Of a stretch of 64,000 nucleotides of DNA, positions 62,615-64,000 are shown piece after piece. The translations under genes and the position numbers were made by a program. Each line of letters begins with the position of its first letter. The first letter of the stretch is position 1. The notes below the pieces were generated by a model. That model saw nothing but the letters and a program-made list of their open reading frames with translations. It did no database searches and was not told the DNA's origin. The stretch lies in the NCBI GenBank assembly GCA_031548025.1, contig JAVBRM010000074.1:48614-112613 (forward strand), read 5' to 3'. The DNA is from UBA5239 sp031548025 (GTDB lineage: Bacteria; Verrucomicrobiota; Lentisphaeria; Victivallales; Victivallaceae).

Positions 62615-64000
62615 GGTTTTTCGTCATACTTTTGTTGCTCTCCACTGCTTCGCTGTACGCCGGAGAACACATAACGGAATCCGTTCCGGCGGTAAAATTG
62701 ACCGGCCTTGAAGTGATTATACCGGAATCCGCTTCTTTGGAAATCCGCGCTGCGGCCGAAGATTTTGCGCGAGCCTTGCGGGAAATTACCGATGGCAAGC
62801 ACGAAATCCGGACCGGGACACCCGGCAAAGGAATCGCAATCGGGACATTCCGGGCGCTCGGACTGCCGGAGACTTTCGACCCGGCGCATCCGGGAAATAG
62901 TCAGGGCTATGTCATTACCACGACGGCCAATGGCATCGTCATCGCCGGGGCTACCGATGAAGCGGTAAAATATGCCTGTGCCGACTTTCTTTATCGCCTG
63001 GGCGTTCGTTGTTACCTGCCGGGCTCACACTGGACGATTATTCCGAAGAATCCGGAGGCCGCGTTTGCCTGGAATATCAAAGAAAGCCCGGACTTTTATA
63101 CACGGGTAACCGCTCCGAGGACGAAACCCGACCGGGAAATTTTCTCGGATTGGAATATTTTCAACCGCACTCAAGGACTTGTCTTGAAAACCGGGCACAA
63201 CCTGCAGCATATCCAACGCAACAACAAGGAAATTTTCAAGGTTCACCCGGAATATCTGGCTTTGGTGAATGGCGAACGCAAATCCGATAAATACTGTATT
63301 TCCAATCCGGATTTGCGGAAACTGGTTGTCGACTATACCGTCAAATTTTTTGCCGACCAGCCCAATGCCTATTCCTGTTCGATCGAGCCGACCGACGGCG
63401 GCAATTGGTGCGAATGTTCCGAATGCGCGAAACTCGGTACGCCTTCAGACTGGATGGCTCTGCTGTCCGCGGAATGCTCGGAAGCGGTACAGGCGAAATA
63501 TCCCGGCAAGAAACTGGCGTTTTACGCCTACAACCGGCATTCGCCGCCGCCGTCGCGGCCGGTAGGAAAAGAGGTCGTGGTCAGTGTCGCCACTTCCATT
63601 ACCATCGGCGGTCTTTCCACGCAACAATTGCTGGAGGGCTGGCGCGCGGCCGGAGCCGAATTGGGTATCCGGGATTATGGTGCGGTATTTCTCTGGACCT
63701 GGGAACTGCCGGGAGCCGGAAGCATGACGGATATCCGGGGGCATGCCGCCGCCAAGAAGGAATATTACCGTCTGGGGGCCCGTTATTTTATCGACAATAC
63801 GACTTCCGGCTGGGGCGCTCCCGGTTGGGGATATTATATCAACAGCCGTACCGCATGGAATGTTGCCGAGCTGGAACGGATCGATGAATTGACCGCCGAG
63901 TTTCTGGCTCTGGCATTCGGCCCAGCCCGCGAGCCGATGGCGGAATTTTACGATCAGCTTGACGGCGGAAACAAGTATCCGCTCTCCGAGGACGTTATCG
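62608..64000 (+). CDS. Secreted DUF4838 protein (partial, runs off right edge)
   Basis: 464 residues visible with no stop before the window ends. The ATG at 62608 overlaps the pseudopilin stop by 7 bases. Signal peptide MVRFFVILLLLSTASLYAG, glucuronidase-like N-domain ('LEIRAAAEDFARALREITDG', 'CADFLYRLGVRCYLPG') and DUF4838 barrel with the C-x-C-x2-C cluster 'WCECSECAKLG'. A diverged paralogue of the protein at 8401, in the same regulator-pseudopilin context but with reversed gene order. Substrate unknown. Confidence 0.85.
   Translation, partial: MVRFFVILLLLSTASLYAGEHITESVPAVKLTGLEVIIPESASLEIRAAAEDFARALREITDGKHEIRTGTPGKGIAIGTFRALGLPETFDPAHPGNSQGYVITTTANGIVIAGATDEAVKYACADFLYRLGVRCYLPGSHWTIIPKNPEAAFAWNIKESPDFYTRVTAPRTKPDREIFSDWNIFNRTQGLVLKTGHNLQHIQRNNKEIFKVHPEYLALVNGERKSDKYCISNPDLRKLVVDYTVKFFADQPNAYSCSIEPTDGGNWCECSECAKLGTPSDWMALLSAECSEAVQAKYPGKKLAFYAYNRHSPPPSRPVGKEVVVSVATSITIGGLSTQQLLEGWRAAGAELGIRDYGAVFLWTWELPGAGSMTDIRGHAAAKKEYYRLGARYFIDNTTSGWGAPGWGYYINSRTAWNVAELERIDELTAEFLALAFGPAREPMAEFYDQLDGGNKYPLSEDVI

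Noticed and set aside
1..64000. CRISPR arrays, rRNA, integrase or transposase genes
   Set aside because: None seen; the only short tandem repeats are the heptamers in the element at 45870-46146 and the phased hexamers at the two sigma-54-like promoters.

Overview
This looks like a stretch of chromosome from an anaerobic, polysaccharide-degrading member of the Lentisphaerota (Victivallis-like, PVC superphylum). That assignment is inference. It rests on four prepilin-like proteins with the FTLIELLVVIAI start, DUF4838, GH123/DUF4091 and GH42-like secreted or cytoplasmic enzymes each paired with its own LacI, GntR or AraC regulator, Gfo/Idh oxidoreductases, and a gram-negative envelope gene set (MreB, a RodZ-like protein, FtsK, lipoproteins). 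There is no rRNA operon, CRISPR array or transposase gene. There is one tRNA.

Layout. 1-3157: end of a GH42-like gene and an SGNH hydrolase. 3199-7234: a GntR / pseudopilin / GH123-like operon with a consensus promoter, an operator and a terminator. 7287-11741: a LacI / DUF4838 / pseudopilin operon. 11727-18965 (minus): a small membrane protein and a six-gene, translationally coupled operon (ketoacyl synthase III, ATP-grasp, SDR reductase, metallo-beta-lactamase fold, adenylate-forming enzyme, GNAT/FemAB-like). Both sit behind near-identical sigma-54-type promoters that carry three 10-bp-phased hexamers. 19004-23973 (minus): FtsK, RodZ-like, CapA-like. 24079-24230: a near-palindromic element that supplies the stop codon of a NamZ-type muramidase gene. 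24221-30170: GntR-NamZ operon, MFS transporter, LacI regulator, MreB. 30252-34304 (minus): LacI - Gfo/Idh - UPF0489 - HAD operon. 34384-40812: a glycine-rich secreted protein, an arabinose/fucose-isomerase-like gene, and a LacI - M19 dipeptidase-like - glycosidase operon.

40856-45863: a small gene graveyard, then a secreted glycosidase and pseudopilin divergent from an AraC regulator. 45870-46146: a 277-bp MITE-like element with 34-bp perfect inverted ends. 46160-50809 (minus): GntR - (M28-like/AAC(3) fusion) - PIG-L deacetylase operon. 50853-53394: acyltransferase, C_GCAxxG-type protein, secreted coiled-coil protein. 53381-54774 (minus): a radical SAM enzyme coupled to a LysM lipoprotein-like protein with repeated G[ED]-x-AP motifs. 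54962-60660: tRNA-Ala(GGC), then housekeeping genes dus, mutM, dGTPase and a Na/Pi cotransporter with an Ig-like front end. 60799-64000: LacI / pseudopilin / DUF4838 operon running off the right edge.

How the genes work together. The dominant theme is many small, separately regulated carbohydrate modules: a one-component sugar sensor with a near-perfect TTGACA/TATAAT promoter overlapped by a palindromic operator, then a secreted or cytoplasmic glycan enzyme, often with a private pseudopilin. The most novel-looking items are the radical SAM / LysM pair, the ketoacyl synthase operon with its paired sigma-54-like promoters, and the repeated regulator-pseudopilin-enzyme module.
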